From Laccaria trichodermophora (Eukaryota > Basidiomycota > Agaricomycetes > Agaricales > Hydnangiaceae): DNA of 64,000 nt. Below are positions 10,702 to 21,184 of this stretch, one piece after another; the stretch's first letter is position 1, and every line of letters begins with the position of its first letter. The position numbers and the translations under genes were made by a program. The notes below the pieces were generated by a model. It was not told the origin of the DNA, ran no database searches, and saw only the letters and a list, made by a program, of their open reading frames with translations. Where the stretch lies: contig JACTVC010000041.1 in the NCBI GenBank assembly GCA_018417955.1, positions 62,001 through 126,000 of the forward strand, written 5' to 3'.

Positions 10702-13509
10702 ATGCCTGAGTACGTATCTGCGCTCTACAACTGCCTCTCAAAGCCCAAGGATCAGGGTTCGTTTCGGACTGGAGAGAGGACAGCAGTGATCAAACAGGGC
10801 AACATGTCCATTAATGGCTTGTGGAAGAGCCACAATCGGACAGGAGCCGTTGCTTTCTCGCCAAAAAGCTACACCTCGCTAGCCGCCCCGTCCATCAAGT
10901 CACCCCCAGCTGTTCGATCCATTACGTTCGCTGTTGAGAGTTCCCGTGACCTCGATGGGGAACCGGAATTCACCCTCCCAAGACTCAAACAACTCACAGC
11001 ACCATTTCCCAATCCGGGTGACCATAACAATGAAGACTTGGAGGGCCCAGAAAGCAGCGGGGAAGGCGACAGAGTGCTAAACGCCTCCGTGGGGGACGGG
11101 CAGATGATAGAACGATTTGAGCGGGATGTGGATGGCGATGTTGTGAGCTTCCTTGACGTGGACACAGAGACAGATGAGGGGGGCTCTGAGATGAGCGATG
11201 CCAAACATGCGAGCGACGTCAACGACGCACATGATTGGCATAAAAGCGCGCGGATGAAATTGGCAGAGAGTACACGGAGGGCAACTCAGAAACTCGAAGC
11301 CTTGCCAAAGCCATACCCGAGGGGAGAGGTTGAGGGGGTCCAGGCTGTCAGGCATGTTGTATTGCCCAAGAAGCACGAGTTGGAGGCGCAGACTGTCACG
11401 ATGGCATCTTTCCAGATGGCCCCTCTATCGAATTTGCTGTTTCGGGAGGCAACCTCTGTGGAAGAAAAGATCCCCTCTCCTGCCAGCACGTCTGTCTCTT
11501 TCCCGCAGGCGCGATTATTTGCATTGGAAAAACAGAAAGGCACCACCACAGCTGCTCTCCAGTTACCGTTCTCCGGTTTACCCTCGTCCACGCCAACCGT
11601 CCCAATCGGCGTCTCCCCTCTGAAGCGCAACGACACTGTTTCCTCGTCCCCGACTAATCCCACCCCTGCGTATCACCAACTTGTTTTGGAAGATAAGACC
11701 GAGGAAGGGGAGAACGAGAAAGACCCCAGCGGGTGGACGGTCAAGGAAGTCGTGGAGTGGTTGAAGGGCAGAGGCATAGACCAAAACATCCGTGACAAAT
11801 TCGTCGAACACGAGATAACGGGCGACGTTCTCCTGACATTGGATGTCGACCTCCTCAAAACGGAGGTCGGAGTCATGGGATTCGGGAAACTGATGTGCAT
11901 CGCGAATGCGATCACTGACCTGCGTTGGCCTCCATCTAAAGTCTACTCTGACCACCCAAAGGGCCCGTCGCTTTTTCCCAGCGGTGAAGCTCCGAAGGAT
12001 AAAGTGATTTTGCCGCCAAAACGAGATGAGGATGTGAATCGTAGGGGGGAAGGTGTTACATTACAGAGCACGCGCCGCCAGCCCTTCGGTCTCTTGCATG
12101 AGTCAACTTCACCCACTGGCGACTCATCCAAACCCTCTCAGGGTACCTTCATGCCGGCGTCGTCCCCTCCTTCCGATGGCGATAAATTCGGTGCAGGAGA
12201 CAAGCCAACCTTCTTCGCTCTTCCATTTGGCAAACGTAGAAAACCACCTCCCACTGTTGGCGAGGATGTTGAAATTCAGCCTGAGAGGTTGTTGTTCAGT
12301 CTTCCTACGGGGGGAAATCCGTCGTCCACCGACTTACAGAGACCATCTACGCATAGTAATCCGTCCTTCAAAAAACCTCAGACGTCCTCCGATGGGCCCC
12401 GGTCGCCTGAGAGGGTGGGTGGGACGCTGATGGATGGCAAAAGCTCTATTGCGGTTCAGCAAGGTCGAACCATTCTTACTCAAATTGGTGAGCCCGACCA
12501 TATTGGGTGGTTGCACAAGAAGCGCGATGGGGGTAACTCCTGGAAACTGCATTACTTTGTGCTGAAAGGCCAACGTTTGTCTTGGTTGAAGAGCGATAGC
12601 AACATGAATACTCATTTAGAAGGATTCATTGACATTGTGGGCTACAAGGTCACAATGGACGAAACTTTGTACCCTGGTCGTTATGGATTCCGAATTGACC
12701 GCGACCAAGACAAGACGCACTTCTTTACTTCCGACAGTGTGTCTATCATTCGGGAATGGGTGAAGGCTATCATGAAGGCTACAATCGCCCGAGACCACAC
12801 GAAGCCTGTCATTTCGCCATGCACTATCCCAACGATTCCTTTGGCTGTCGCGCAAGCCATGGTTCCCGCTCCACGCCCACCATCGCCCGCCACTTTGAGA
12901 GCACTTCAACGTGAAAACCACAATCGGCTGTCACATCATGGTGATAACATACATTCAGTGATTTTCCCCGATACCCGCAGCGACCAGACTCACTTGGCGA
13001 CTGCAGGTACACCGTCTTCCTTGCCTCAAAACTCTGCATTTCTCAAGCCTAAGGAGAAGCGTAGTGGCAGGTCGTCACACTCTGCCCTTAACCCGACCGA
13101 CAGCAGGCTAGTGGAATGGGCTAATTCTCATCTCCATCCGTCCCTTCAAGTCGATGACCCTACCACCTCTTTCTTTGGCGGTCTCGCCCTGTTGCGCCTT
13201 GCAGAGTCCATCGGGGGCACATGCTTCCCCCCTGTTCCTGACTCTGCTTTTCCAGTCGATCCTACTGATAACGATCTAGACGGTATTTTCCGTCTATTCG
13301 ACCTTCTACTCGACAACGGCGTGCACACGGGCAGTGTTTGCATCAACGACATCCGACAAGGGAAGCGGGGCAAGATTCTGCAGCTTTTGAAGGCGCTCAA
13401 GTCTTGGGAAGACAGGAGAGGGGTTCTCGCTGCGACCATGAACGGGACGTTACATCCTGGCGGCGGCGGAGCGTTCTCGGTGCCGACGGGCATGTGGGCT
13501 GGTATGTGA
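10702..13509 (+). CDS. Boi/Pob1-like SH3-SAM-PH protein with CH-like tail
   Basis: One uninterrupted reading frame of 935 codons. I chose the ATG at 10702; an in-frame GTG precedes it. Residues about 3-60 are a degenerate SH3 domain (EYVSALYNC at the ALYDY position, SFRTGER, a lone W in place of WW, and P-x-SY near its end). A SAM domain spans roughly 346-412 (WTVKEVVEWLKGRGID). A PH domain lies at about 601-698 (GWLHKKRDGGNSWKLHYFVL, ending in a WVKAI helix). The C-terminal 130 residues look like a calponin-homology domain (LVEWANSHL, LLRLAESI, SVCINDIRQGKRGKILQLL). The linkers are Ser/Pro-rich. SH3-SAM-PH is the order of yeast Boi1/2 and fission yeast Pob1, which act at the growing tip with Cdc42 and the exocyst. 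The long intronless frame is unusual here. Confidence 0.85.
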   Translation: MPEYVSALYNCLSKPKDQGSFRTGERTAVIKQGNMSINGLWKSHNRTGAVAFSPKSYTSLAAPSIKSPPAVRSITFAVESSRDLDGEPEFTLPRLKQLTAPFPNPGDHNNEDLEGPESSGEGDRVLNASVGDGQMIERFERDVDGDVVSFLDVDTETDEGGSEMSDAKHASDVNDAHDWHKSARMKLAESTRRATQKLEALPKPYPRGEVEGVQAVRHVVLPKKHELEAQTVTMASFQMAPLSNLLFREATSVEEKIPSPASTSVSFPQARLFALEKQKGTTTAALQLPFSGLPSSTPTVPIGVSPLKRNDTVSSSPTNPTPAYHQLVLEDKTEEGENEKDPSGWTVKEVVEWLKGRGIDQNIRDKFVEHEITGDVLLTLDVDLLKTEVGVMGFGKLMCIANAITDLRWPPSKVYSDHPKGPSLFPSGEAPKDKVILPPKRDEDVNRRGEGVTLQSTRRQPFGLLHESTSPTGDSSKPSQGTFMPASSPPSDGDKFGAGDKPTFFALPFGKRRKPPPTVGEDVEIQPERLLFSLPTGGNPSSTDLQRPSTHSNPSFKKPQTSSDGPRSPERVGGTLMDGKSSIAVQQGRTILTQIGEPDHIGWLHKKRDGGNSWKLHYFVLKGQRLSWLKSDSNMNTHLEGFIDIVGYKVTMDETLYPGRYGFRIDRDQDKTHFFTSDSVSIIREWVKAIMKATIARDHTKPVISPCTIPTIPLAVAQAMVPAPRPPSPATLRALQRENHNRLSHHGDNIHSVIFPDTRSDQTHLATAGTPSSLPQNSAFLKPKEKRSGRSSHSALNPTDSRLVEWANSHLHPSLQVDDPTTSFFGGLALLRLAESIGGTCFPPVPDSAFPVDPTDNDLDGIFRLFDLLLDNGVHTGSVCINDIRQGKRGKILQLLKALKSWEDRRGVLAATMNGTLHPGGGGAFSVPTGMWAGM

Positions 13510-13960
13510 TCACCCTTGTGGACTTTACCCAGACCTTTCCCCCTTATCCCTCCATTTGATCCCCTTCCTTCACCTTTAGATATACCCGAACTATCGCGTC
13601 ACTGGTCACGGGTGCCTGTTCTCTGAATTGATGCACTAGCATGGACTCCAACGTTTCAACTTGCCACCTAAAGCCACCAAGTATCCTCTGTCACGAATAT
13701 TCGCCAGACTCCTCATTCATTTATAATCTAGAATAACCAATTCCGCTATTCCCAACATCGCATACTCCACCAGACTTCGATTTGTTACAGAACGTATTTT
13801 GACAGACAGCTCGAAGTCACCTTCTATCACTTCCCTGCTCTTGTAAGGATTGGAAGGGCATAACTGAGTACAGGACTTTTTCCAACTCCAGCATCTTCGA
13901 TTTAGATGTGTTTATCTGAGCGATGTATTTTAACATATACAAGCTTTAGACCCGTGTCTA

Positions 13961-14085
13961 CGCCACGGCGCTCGCTGCGCTCGACCGTTGCTTTGACACT
14001 GGTCACAGCTTGCCGGGGGCAAGCCCCCTGGACCCCCTCCAGCAAACGCCGCTCACGCGGCTTGTAGCCTCGTGAGGGTGTGAAG
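13961..14085. repeat. GC-rich palindromic patch
   Basis: A GC-rich island in AT-rich flanks, with nested short palindromes including GGGGGCAAGCCCCC, a CGCTCGCTGCGCTCG cluster and CCGCTCACGCGGC. It lies between the convergent end of the SH3-SAM-PH gene and the F-box gene promoter. It is not coding and could be a dispersed repeat or a structured-RNA source. The remainder of 13510-14211 shows nothing else. Confidence 0.45.
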
Positions 14086-14211
14086 TGCTTAGTAAGATAA
14101 AGCTGAATTTGTCAGCCATCAACCTTTGTGTTTTCATGTATAGATAAATAAATATTATGTTCATCATGCTTCTCTGCAACTTGCCATTCCCAATCGATCA
14201 AAGCGTCACTC

Positions 14212-15306
14212 ATGAAAGCTATTCTCCCGTTGGATATCTTTGAAGAGGTTCTTCGAAACTTAGCCACAGCTGAGGATATAGCGACCTTGAAGTCCGTCTC
14301 TCAATCATGCCGTGACCTCTTGTATCCCTGCCGGAAACACCTCTTCGCACCCATTCGCTTAATATCTCCACATTCCAGCCATCCGCGTTATCTTATTCGG
14401 CATCTTCCCAACATCGAATCATTTTTTCAGCTGTTGAAGTCCAACTCTGATGTAGCAGATTGCGTTCGGCATCTCCACTTGGTGTTTTGCGAATCTAGCC
14501 CAGACACGATCTGGATTTTGGAACAGCTGCACCATCTCAGAGGCTTGACGTTGGAAGGGTGTATCGGACTTGAGGATAAAATTCAGTCTCCTCTTTTTCG
14601 AACAGCCATGCTCCACCTGTTCCCAGCACTTGTGGAGTTGTCGCTCGTGAACTGTTCAATGCCATTGGGCATCTTGGCTAGCTGTTCTCATCTTCGAAAA
14701 TTGGGCGTCCAGCGTTTCATTGCGGAGGGCAAATACTGGGGGGGTCTGCTGGAAAATACGGAGAACTTTCACTCGATCCCGCAGCTTGAAGAGTTGCATC
14801 TAGGGGATAATGGTCAACCCTTTTTCGACAGCCTCTGTCGTGTGCACAACGATGGAACTTCGCCCGTAAATCTCGCTCGCCTCCGTTCGCTAACTTTATC
14901 GTCAAAAAAGGACCCTATCAACATCCCTAACATCGAACCCATGCTCAAGACGTGGAATCCAAGAGTGGAGGTCTTGACTGTCAGCTGTGAGTTTTTTGTC
15001 CGCAACTTTGATATAATCCACCCATGTGCTAATTGGAAACTTTTCTTAGCATTTCGCTTTCTTGACGAACTCGCCAAATCTAGTTTAATTTCCTCAGTGA
15101 CACACCTCAGCATCATAAAGATGTACGTGTCTTGCAGTTTTGATTTGTTGGAGCCTTTCCGAACGGTGCTGAAACGTTGGGCCTTCGCCGGAGGGTCTGG
15201 ATTGCGGGAAATCAAGATCGAAGTAGTATGGGTTTTTGCGTGGCGGGATCCCGACCCTTCCGTCATAGAGTCTTTGCAAGAGATACTGTTGAACAACTTC
15301 AAGTAA
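14212..15306 (+). CDS. F-box-like protein
   Basis: The frame opens with a short F-box-like motif (LPLDIFEEVLRNL, then SVSQSCRDLLYPC), followed by about 300 residues of leucine-rich, repeat-like sequence (LRGLTLEGC, LVELSLVNC, LEELHLGDN). Such proteins act as substrate adaptors of SCF ubiquitin ligases; the target is unknown. The frame is open for 364 codons, but a canonical intron (GTGAGT at 14987 to TTAG at 15049, 63 nt, with a GCTAAT branch-like site) lies inside it. The spliced protein would be 343 residues. No paralogue adjoins it, although two other F-box/LRR genes lie in the window. Confidence 0.75.
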   Translation: MKAILPLDIFEEVLRNLATAEDIATLKSVSQSCRDLLYPCRKHLFAPIRLISPHSSHPRYLIRHLPNIESFFQLLKSNSDVADCVRHLHLVFCESSPDTIWILEQLHHLRGLTLEGCIGLEDKIQSPLFRTAMLHLFPALVELSLVNCSMPLGILASCSHLRKLGVQRFIAEGKYWGGLLENTENFHSIPQLEELHLGDNGQPFFDSLCRVHNDGTSPVNLARLRSLTLSSKKDPINIPNIEPMLKTWNPRVEVLTVSCEFFVRNFDIIHPCANWKLFLAFRFLDELAKSSLISSVTHLSIIKMYVSCSFDLLEPFRTVLKRWAFAGGSGLREIKIEVVWVFAWRDPDPSVIESLQEILLNNFK

Positions 15307-17518
15307 CTACGCCGCGTATCACTTCATGTTGATGTTCAAAATAATGCTGGGATTCCCTTTGGATCGGTCAAAAGATCACTGCAGGCGGTCACGAAAGAAG
15401 GAAATGTTGAGTTTGACTTTACTTTTCAAATTTCCACGCCGTAGTGCTTTCGAATTGTTCAATTGTCTATACATCACTCGGTCTGGCAACTAATTTATGC
15501 CAACCCGCCTCTGAGGAGAGATCCAATGATCATATGCACGTGAAAGAGACAGGGAGAGGTCAGTCTTAGTGACGAGGTGATATATCATACAATTCTCTTA
15601 TTCTCATTCAGGAACTCTGGCTTAAGATGGCAATTCTCAATGACCTCCTGACTCCGTCGCTCTCTTCCTGGTTTGCGGCAAATTTCTTGCTCGAAGTTGC
15701 AGTGGATTTCCTTGTTGCCCCCCTTTTCTCCCTTCTCTTGGTGCTCCTATTGAGTTACTTCGTCAACATTACGGCCAACGAAGGGCTACAGATAAAAACT
15801 GACTTTTGACCCGACTTTCCTAAATCAAAACATCGACCCCTCTTATATAGCATCGAATTGGGTACGTTGTCAAAGCCGACTTGGTTCCAAAACTTTTGAA
15901 CAAGGTGCATGGCTGAGGCTGGATTATAATCTGTTGGAAGGAAGTTTGCTTCGGGTTCCCACCTTGATGAGAATGTTTAGCGGCCCAGAGCGTCATGTAG
16001 GGCACCTACGTTTTCGGTCCGTGGTAGTTATGCCACTTTGAGTTGGAATTTGTGTAAAGAGTCCTCTTTTTTAGCTGAATGTTGAGAGATTCAAGTTGGA
16101 CAGACCTTCACTTGATAATGCTGGAAAGCAGGATGTTAGCAAACGTCCTGAGGACCACGAAAGTAAACGCAAACCCATGTGCCTTTCGTCTTTATACGTG
16201 CGGCCGTGATTTCCTCTATTCCATCTTGTCAGTTACTCGTGAAAGAAATGGAATGAGAGGCGTCAATATGGCAACGATCGTGTACTTACCAACCTTCCAC
16301 TCTGGCTCGGCCTTGACGGTGCGTTTCTTTCGCTGTCTTCCCCCGGTCGACATTCTTGAAGGCGCTTCACGTTGTGCCCTTGGCATGTCTGGAATCTCTC
16401 TTTTTGTTCAGTGTTGTGTTTGACTGTGGAAATATGGCATTGGTGAACGTGGGACAACTGTTCGGAGCCGAATGCCAGCGGGCTGTGCATTGATATTCGC
16501 AATTTTTGAGTACACATTAGCCAATTTTGATTCATTTTTGATCTCATTTTTTATTTCATTTTCCAGACAAATGAGATGAAAAATGGAGCTAGAAAAGAGA
16601 TGGAAAACGACTCAAAAACCGGATGCGTGTCCGTTTTTGACGTGTTTCTATTTTTCATTCATTATTCATCCATTTTTTGTCTTCGGCTCTCAAGTCGCCG
16701 AAGGGCGTTTCGGCGTTGTCCGTTCTCTTTGTTGTTGCCCCATATGGCAATCACCTCACATACACACTACAGAACGAGCAAAGAAATTAAGATAAAATAC
16801 CTTAAATAGACTGAAGACCAACCAATTGACACTCAAAGAAGAATTGCAGCTGACAGATAGTATTGGAGAAGCGATAAGATTGGCTGATGCTCGAGCTCAA
16901 ATTGTGACAAAAATCTATCAGGTCACTATTTTTTTTTCAGCCTTCGACCAGACCCCCCCCTCCCAGCCAGTGTTCGGGATCCACGTTCCGCCACCCCCTT
17001 GGGAATACAACAACTTTTCTCTTCAGGTCAACCGTCAATCCTAATTCAATGTGACGAGGCGCGGCTTCCTGCACTGTCGCTATTGCGTGTGGCCACCCAT
17101 TATTTTCGGTGTTTGGAGATCCGTAGAAATAGATGGTAAGGTGGATGGTTTGAAAAAACTGAAAGAGATGTCTGCGAGACTGCATTTGGTTCGTTGTATG
17201 TACTTGTTGATCAAGCACCGTGTAACCCCGTGACATGCGCGTCGTCTTGCCAGAATCTATTCGATGCAGACCACAAACTCACCACGAATAAGTATCTGTG
17301 ACACATCAGGCAAGGCATCTCAAAGTAGGGCCCAAGCATGCTAAAGTGGCTCGAAGAGAAGAAAGATAAATCCCCTCGTAATCGCCAACCGTAGCGTCGG
17401 TACTTGGAAGTTGGCAGGTGGACGCAACTTCGCTGACGGTGGAACTGACTATCGCGGTGAGTGGAATTGCCTGACAGGTGGAAAGATCTCAATCATTGAA
17501 TACAAACTTACGGGTTAA
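15307..17518. other. mostly non-coding; one tiny membrane ORF
   Basis: This 2.2-kb stretch has no gene I can support. A frame at 15627-15809 would encode 60 residues with two hydrophobic segments, but it lacks homology and splice context. Near 16535-16585 a 15-nt inverted repeat (CATTTTTGATCTCAT paired with ATGAGATGAAAAATG) forms a small hairpin. Other short frames at 16079-17492 look random. Confidence 0.45.
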
Positions 17519-17735
17519 CGACTCAGGTGTTGAAGCTTGAAGCTTTGGAGGCCCATTACACCCTGTCAAAGAATAGGCCTTCGAGGGCTTCGGGGGACGT
17601 AAAGATGGTGCTCTAGGTGCGGGTGAAGGCCCACAGGTAAGCGAGTCAGGCATTGGAGTTTCAACATTTGAAGGCCCATTACAAAGATTAGGCCTTCGAG
17701 GGCTTCGGGGGACGTAAAAGACGGTGCCCTACCCT
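17519..17735. repeat. imperfect tandem duplication, about 115-123 bp
   Basis: Two successive copies share GACTCAGG or GAGTCAGG, then AGGCCCATTACA (17549 and 17672), then a run starting GGCCTTCGAGGGCTTCGG (17576 and 17690). The spacing between matching blocks varies from 114 to 123 bp because of small indels. The array ends about 150 bp upstream of the neprosin-like start codon and could sit in its promoter. Confidence 0.7.
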
Positions 17736-17882
17736 TTCAAAAATTAGTTGCTCGGTTGTCAGGTGGTACTCAAATATCGCGGTTCGAAGACTCAAACTCG
17801 ATCACCGCGGTAATTCTTGGGATTAGAGGGGTATGTAAAGGGGCGAAAGGTATGCGAAATCTACTCGTTCGCTCACCCACCA

Positions 17883-19238
17883 ATGATGTTAGCCAACAGT
17901 CCAATGTCCTTGCTCGGGCTTTTCTCCCTCGCCCTCCAAGCGATTCCTCAGGTCGCGTCTGCTCCACACCAGGTTACATTCGAGCAATACTTGGCCACAG
18001 TCAAGGCAGCAAGCTTCCCACAGTGGAAGGACAGCGCCGTGGACGATGAGCAATCATTCGCCCAGATAAAGGCCCACATCCTCGACATGTACAGCGGCGT
18101 CGGGAATGTCGCTCATTCTTTCTTGCATGACGGCCGCTATGCCGACTGCATTGACATCAATAGGCAGCCGTCCCTTGCTGGTCGTCAGCTCGCAACCGCG
18201 CCAGAGGCTCCGCCGAGTCCACCTCCCGTCTCCTCACCAGGAGGATCTAAGGGGGCAGGAATCCCAGTCGTATCCCCTCTGACGCAGAAGCTGAAAGATC
18301 CATTCGGGAACGATATATCTTGTCCTGACGGAACCATTCCATTCGCTCGCCTGACACTCGAGCGGATAACCACCTACCCCACGCTCACCGCTTTCTTCGC
18401 CAAGTCCACAAACGGAGCTGGGCAAGCGCTGAGTGCCCGAGGGGTGGAAGAACTTGAGAGCCGCGGCCCCTCAGCTCAGGAGCCTCACCTTTACGCCTAT
18501 AGTTATCAACCAGTCACCAATTACGGTGGTCACTCGTGGTTGAACCTGTGGAGTCCTGTCGGAGATTTCAGCATCTCCCAGCAGTGGTACGTAGGCGGGT
18601 CCGGCGCTAGCACTCAAACGGTCGAAGGGGGGTGGATTGTCTACCCGCAGAAATTCAGTGCACAGGCGGTACTCTTCATCTTCTATACACCCGACGATTA
18701 CTCTACGGGTTGTTACAACCTGGAGTGCAAGGGCTTCGTGCAGATCAACAACAACTGGCAACTCGGAGGGACTTTCGGCCAGTACAGCGTTACAGGTGGT
18801 GTGCAGAAAGGCGTCGACCTGCAGTGGTATTTTTATCAGGGCAATTGGTGGTTGTATCTTAGGGGCGCGGGCGCAACCTATGACGCAGTTGGGTATTACC
18901 CCGGATCAATCTACAATGGAGGACAGCTTACGAAGAGTGCGCAACTTATCGAGTATGGGGGCGAAGTTTTGAGGTTCACTACGGCAGTGGCCTGGCCGCA
19001 GATGGGCAGCGGAATGTTCCCGGACAAAGGTTTTGGACAGGCTGCTTACCAGAACGCGATCTTTTACAGCCCGCCCGATGTGAATGGTAGCACTAGTCCT
19101 ACGGTTTGGTCAGACTTGACAAAGGTCGTTATAGGCAGCAGCAGCTGCTGGGATATCAATGTCACAGAGTCAGCTCAGGGGGGGGATTGGGGTACTTACT
19201 TCTTCTTCGGTGGGCCAGGTGGCAATACGTGCCAGTGA
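17883..19238 (+). CDS. secreted neprosin-like protein
   Basis: The start is the ATG at 17883, chosen because it places a hydrophobic signal peptide (MSLLGLFSLALQAIPQVASA) at the N-terminus; the open frame extends further upstream only through non-ATG codons. The 451-residue product has an N-terminal prodomain, then CPDGTIPFAR, which resembles the neprosin activation region, and a C-terminal beta-rich domain full of Trp, Tyr and Gly. The two glutamates expected for the neprosin catalytic pair appear to be present in TVEGGWIVYP and IEYGGEV. Plant neprosins are secreted glutamic prolyl endopeptidases; fungal members are poorly studied. Paired Cys (TGCYNLEC) and a C-terminal Cys suggest an extracellular fold. 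No introns. Confidence 0.82.
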   Translation: MMLANSPMSLLGLFSLALQAIPQVASAPHQVTFEQYLATVKAASFPQWKDSAVDDEQSFAQIKAHILDMYSGVGNVAHSFLHDGRYADCIDINRQPSLAGRQLATAPEAPPSPPPVSSPGGSKGAGIPVVSPLTQKLKDPFGNDISCPDGTIPFARLTLERITTYPTLTAFFAKSTNGAGQALSARGVEELESRGPSAQEPHLYAYSYQPVTNYGGHSWLNLWSPVGDFSISQQWYVGGSGASTQTVEGGWIVYPQKFSAQAVLFIFYTPDDYSTGCYNLECKGFVQINNNWQLGGTFGQYSVTGGVQKGVDLQWYFYQGNWWLYLRGAGATYDAVGYYPGSIYNGGQLTKSAQLIEYGGEVLRFTTAVAWPQMGSGMFPDKGFGQAAYQNAIFYSPPDVNGSTSPTVWSDLTKVVIGSSSCWDINVTESAQGGDWGTYFFFGGPGGNTCQ

Positions 19239-19633
19239 TTTCTTCTCTTGTTTTATCTGGACTTTATCTCAAATTGTGGTTCTCTTGTTCCATATGGACT
19301 TGATCTCAAATTGTGTTTCGACCGTCTGTGCAGTCAAATAAGTCCTCGTGAAGAAATATACACGGCTGTAAGAGTACCGGACTCGGCCTGTCGGCAGCAT
19401 TCCGTGGCTTCAAGTCTCCATAAGCCGTAAGAATCTACGCCAACAAAACTCATCCAATGTAAAATTAGCAGGCAGCTCTCGCAACAATGATGACAATCAC
19501 TTCCTTTGATTCGCCACTGGTGTCCTAAATTTGTGTGTGATTTCTACCACAATACCACCATTGGGGTGCTCACCGTTTACTCACTCACGGCAGTTCGAAT
19601 TCTGAGGTAATTCGCACAGCCCCACCAACATGG

Positions 19634-19640
19634 TATAAAA
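19634..19640 (+). promoter_or_regulatory. TATA box of small secreted protein gene
   Basis: TATAAAA lies 47 bp before the ATG at 19681. Comparable TATA motifs precede other members of the same family at 24283 and 29344 (plus strand) and 57372-57377 (minus strand). Confidence 0.55.
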
Positions 19641-19680
19641 GCTTGAACAAGGATGAGGTCTGCTCATCCCAAATTCTACA

Positions 19681-20126
19681 ATGAAGTCTTTCAACGCATT
19701 ACTCATCGCCGCTGTCCTCCTCGCCGCTCAGGCTCTTGGAAATCCTCTCCCCGCCTCATCGGAACTCACTTGTGGGTTACATTAGCATTTTTACAAGTCT
19801 CCAGCACTTTGACTGACTGCGCATTGTTGGTAGGTGATGCCACTCATGTAGGTGTAGCTCTTGTTTCAATACTGGGGTGTAGCTGACTCGCTGATTACAC
19901 TCTAAACTATAAAGCCATGTGAGAAGTTATACAATTGCTTGGCTTGCGCAAAATTGACATTTAACTTACTAGGCCCATATGGTTACCGCTGCTGTGGTCC
20001 GTTCATAGCCGGCCAACCTGGAATGTGAGTGCGATACAATTACAAAATTTGTTCGTGTGCACTAAGGCACTTGTAAGCTGCGTCGAAGGGGAGATCGGAA
20101 GCTGCCCGCTGGAGCCTGCAACATAA
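19681..20126 (+). CDS. small cysteine-rich secreted protein (copy 1)
   Basis: Five exons: 19681-19771, 19834-19847 (14 nt), 19915-19918 (4 nt), 19973-20024 and 20078-20126, giving 69 residues. Exon 1 is a clear signal peptide (FNALLIAAVLLAAQALG). The mature part has six cysteines spaced C-x5-C-x5-CC-x10-C-x7-C, with the CC pair in YRCCGP. The first, second and fifth cysteine codons are split by or adjoin introns. I recognise no named family. The spacing resembles inhibitor cystine-knot peptides, but that is inference. Five further loci in this window share the exon plan, which supports the very short exons. Likely secreted; the role is unknown. Confidence 0.75.
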
Positions 20127-21184
20127 AGTGGTTGACATCAGAGGAAGCCCACGTTGATATGCGTGAAACGTACTTCACCGACACCGCGCTTGTGGCTAAA
20201 CCATTGTATAATTTCATACCACCGCCGAAATTTGTTTCTTTTCTTCTTTCCCAAAATAAGCATCAGTGGTCTTCAAAAGCTGTTACTGGTGAGGCCGGTG
20301 AGGACGTACCCAAGGTAGAGTCGGCGGGAATTACATGGCAGGATTTTTTCAAGCTTCCTATATGACGTATATAACGCCAGTACATCTTCCAGACGAGCTA
20401 GTGCCGCAAGGAAGTTTTTGCCGCGGGGTACGCATTGACCCTGTTTACCGAAGTGAAAAGCGAACAGAGGATGAACATTTAGTCCGCACCACCTAGAAAA
20501 CCTGGCGAGTTTCTCTTGCCGTCTCTCTGTCTAAAGGTGGTCAAATGCACGTTAATCAGCTATAGAGTTTCAAGAACCTTGGGGATTTCTTGGTAGTCAA
20601 ATTTTATACTCCATGACGCGTAATTATCTCTTTTGGAGTCGAAACCTTCTTTTTTCAAGCGGTGGGCTTTATATGGCGAGAAGCTGGATGCATGGATAAA
20701 CAGCTTGAACCAATCGAGGTCGCCTACGGCACACCGTTCGTCATTCAGTTTCCGAAGATCTTCATATTCGTCTGACTTTTCGGATGCAGCTAGATGGGAC
20801 CTACCTTGCCAGCTACCTCAGCTCGGGTGCCTATCTCGCAGAGACTCCGTGCGTAGTGACAGTAATCCAGTCAGAAATTTGAAGCGCGCACTCTGTTCCA
20901 GGCCGTATGAGTTTCCGTCGAACATGGTTTGTGACAAGCGAGCAGTTTACTATCATTTGGCAAAATCCGTGTAGAGAAAGCAAACGCAAACAATGCATAC
21001 GTGACCATTCCTGTTACACTCTAAAGATCATCCTCTACAAACCATACTCTACAGATTGTATATACAAACCATGAATGCACCTGCCTCAACTCCTGGTCGA
21101 CTCAGGACATCACTATCGCAAAGTCCCCTCGAGACACAAAAATTCTTTACCAAATTCTCCTCCCTTACCGTCAACAGACTCGCA
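20127..21184. other. no gene supported
   Basis: Open frames at 20132-20365 and 20633-20974 have coding-like length but no homology I recognise. The second is Ser/Arg-rich and might be the remains of a gene related to the neighbouring F-box locus. The remaining sequence is plain, and no repeats were seen. Confidence 0.4.

Noticed and set aside
13961..14085. tRNA or other structured RNA gene
   Set aside because: There are short palindromes but no cloverleaf, anticodon stem or pol III boxes in the right order.
15627..15809. 60-codon membrane protein gene
   Set aside because: It is a single short frame with biased hydrophobic composition and no promoter, splice or homology support.
17817..17882. 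Upstream extension of the neprosin-like protein
   Set aside because: It begins at a TTG and would bury the signal peptide; the ATG at 17883 gives a normal secretion signal.
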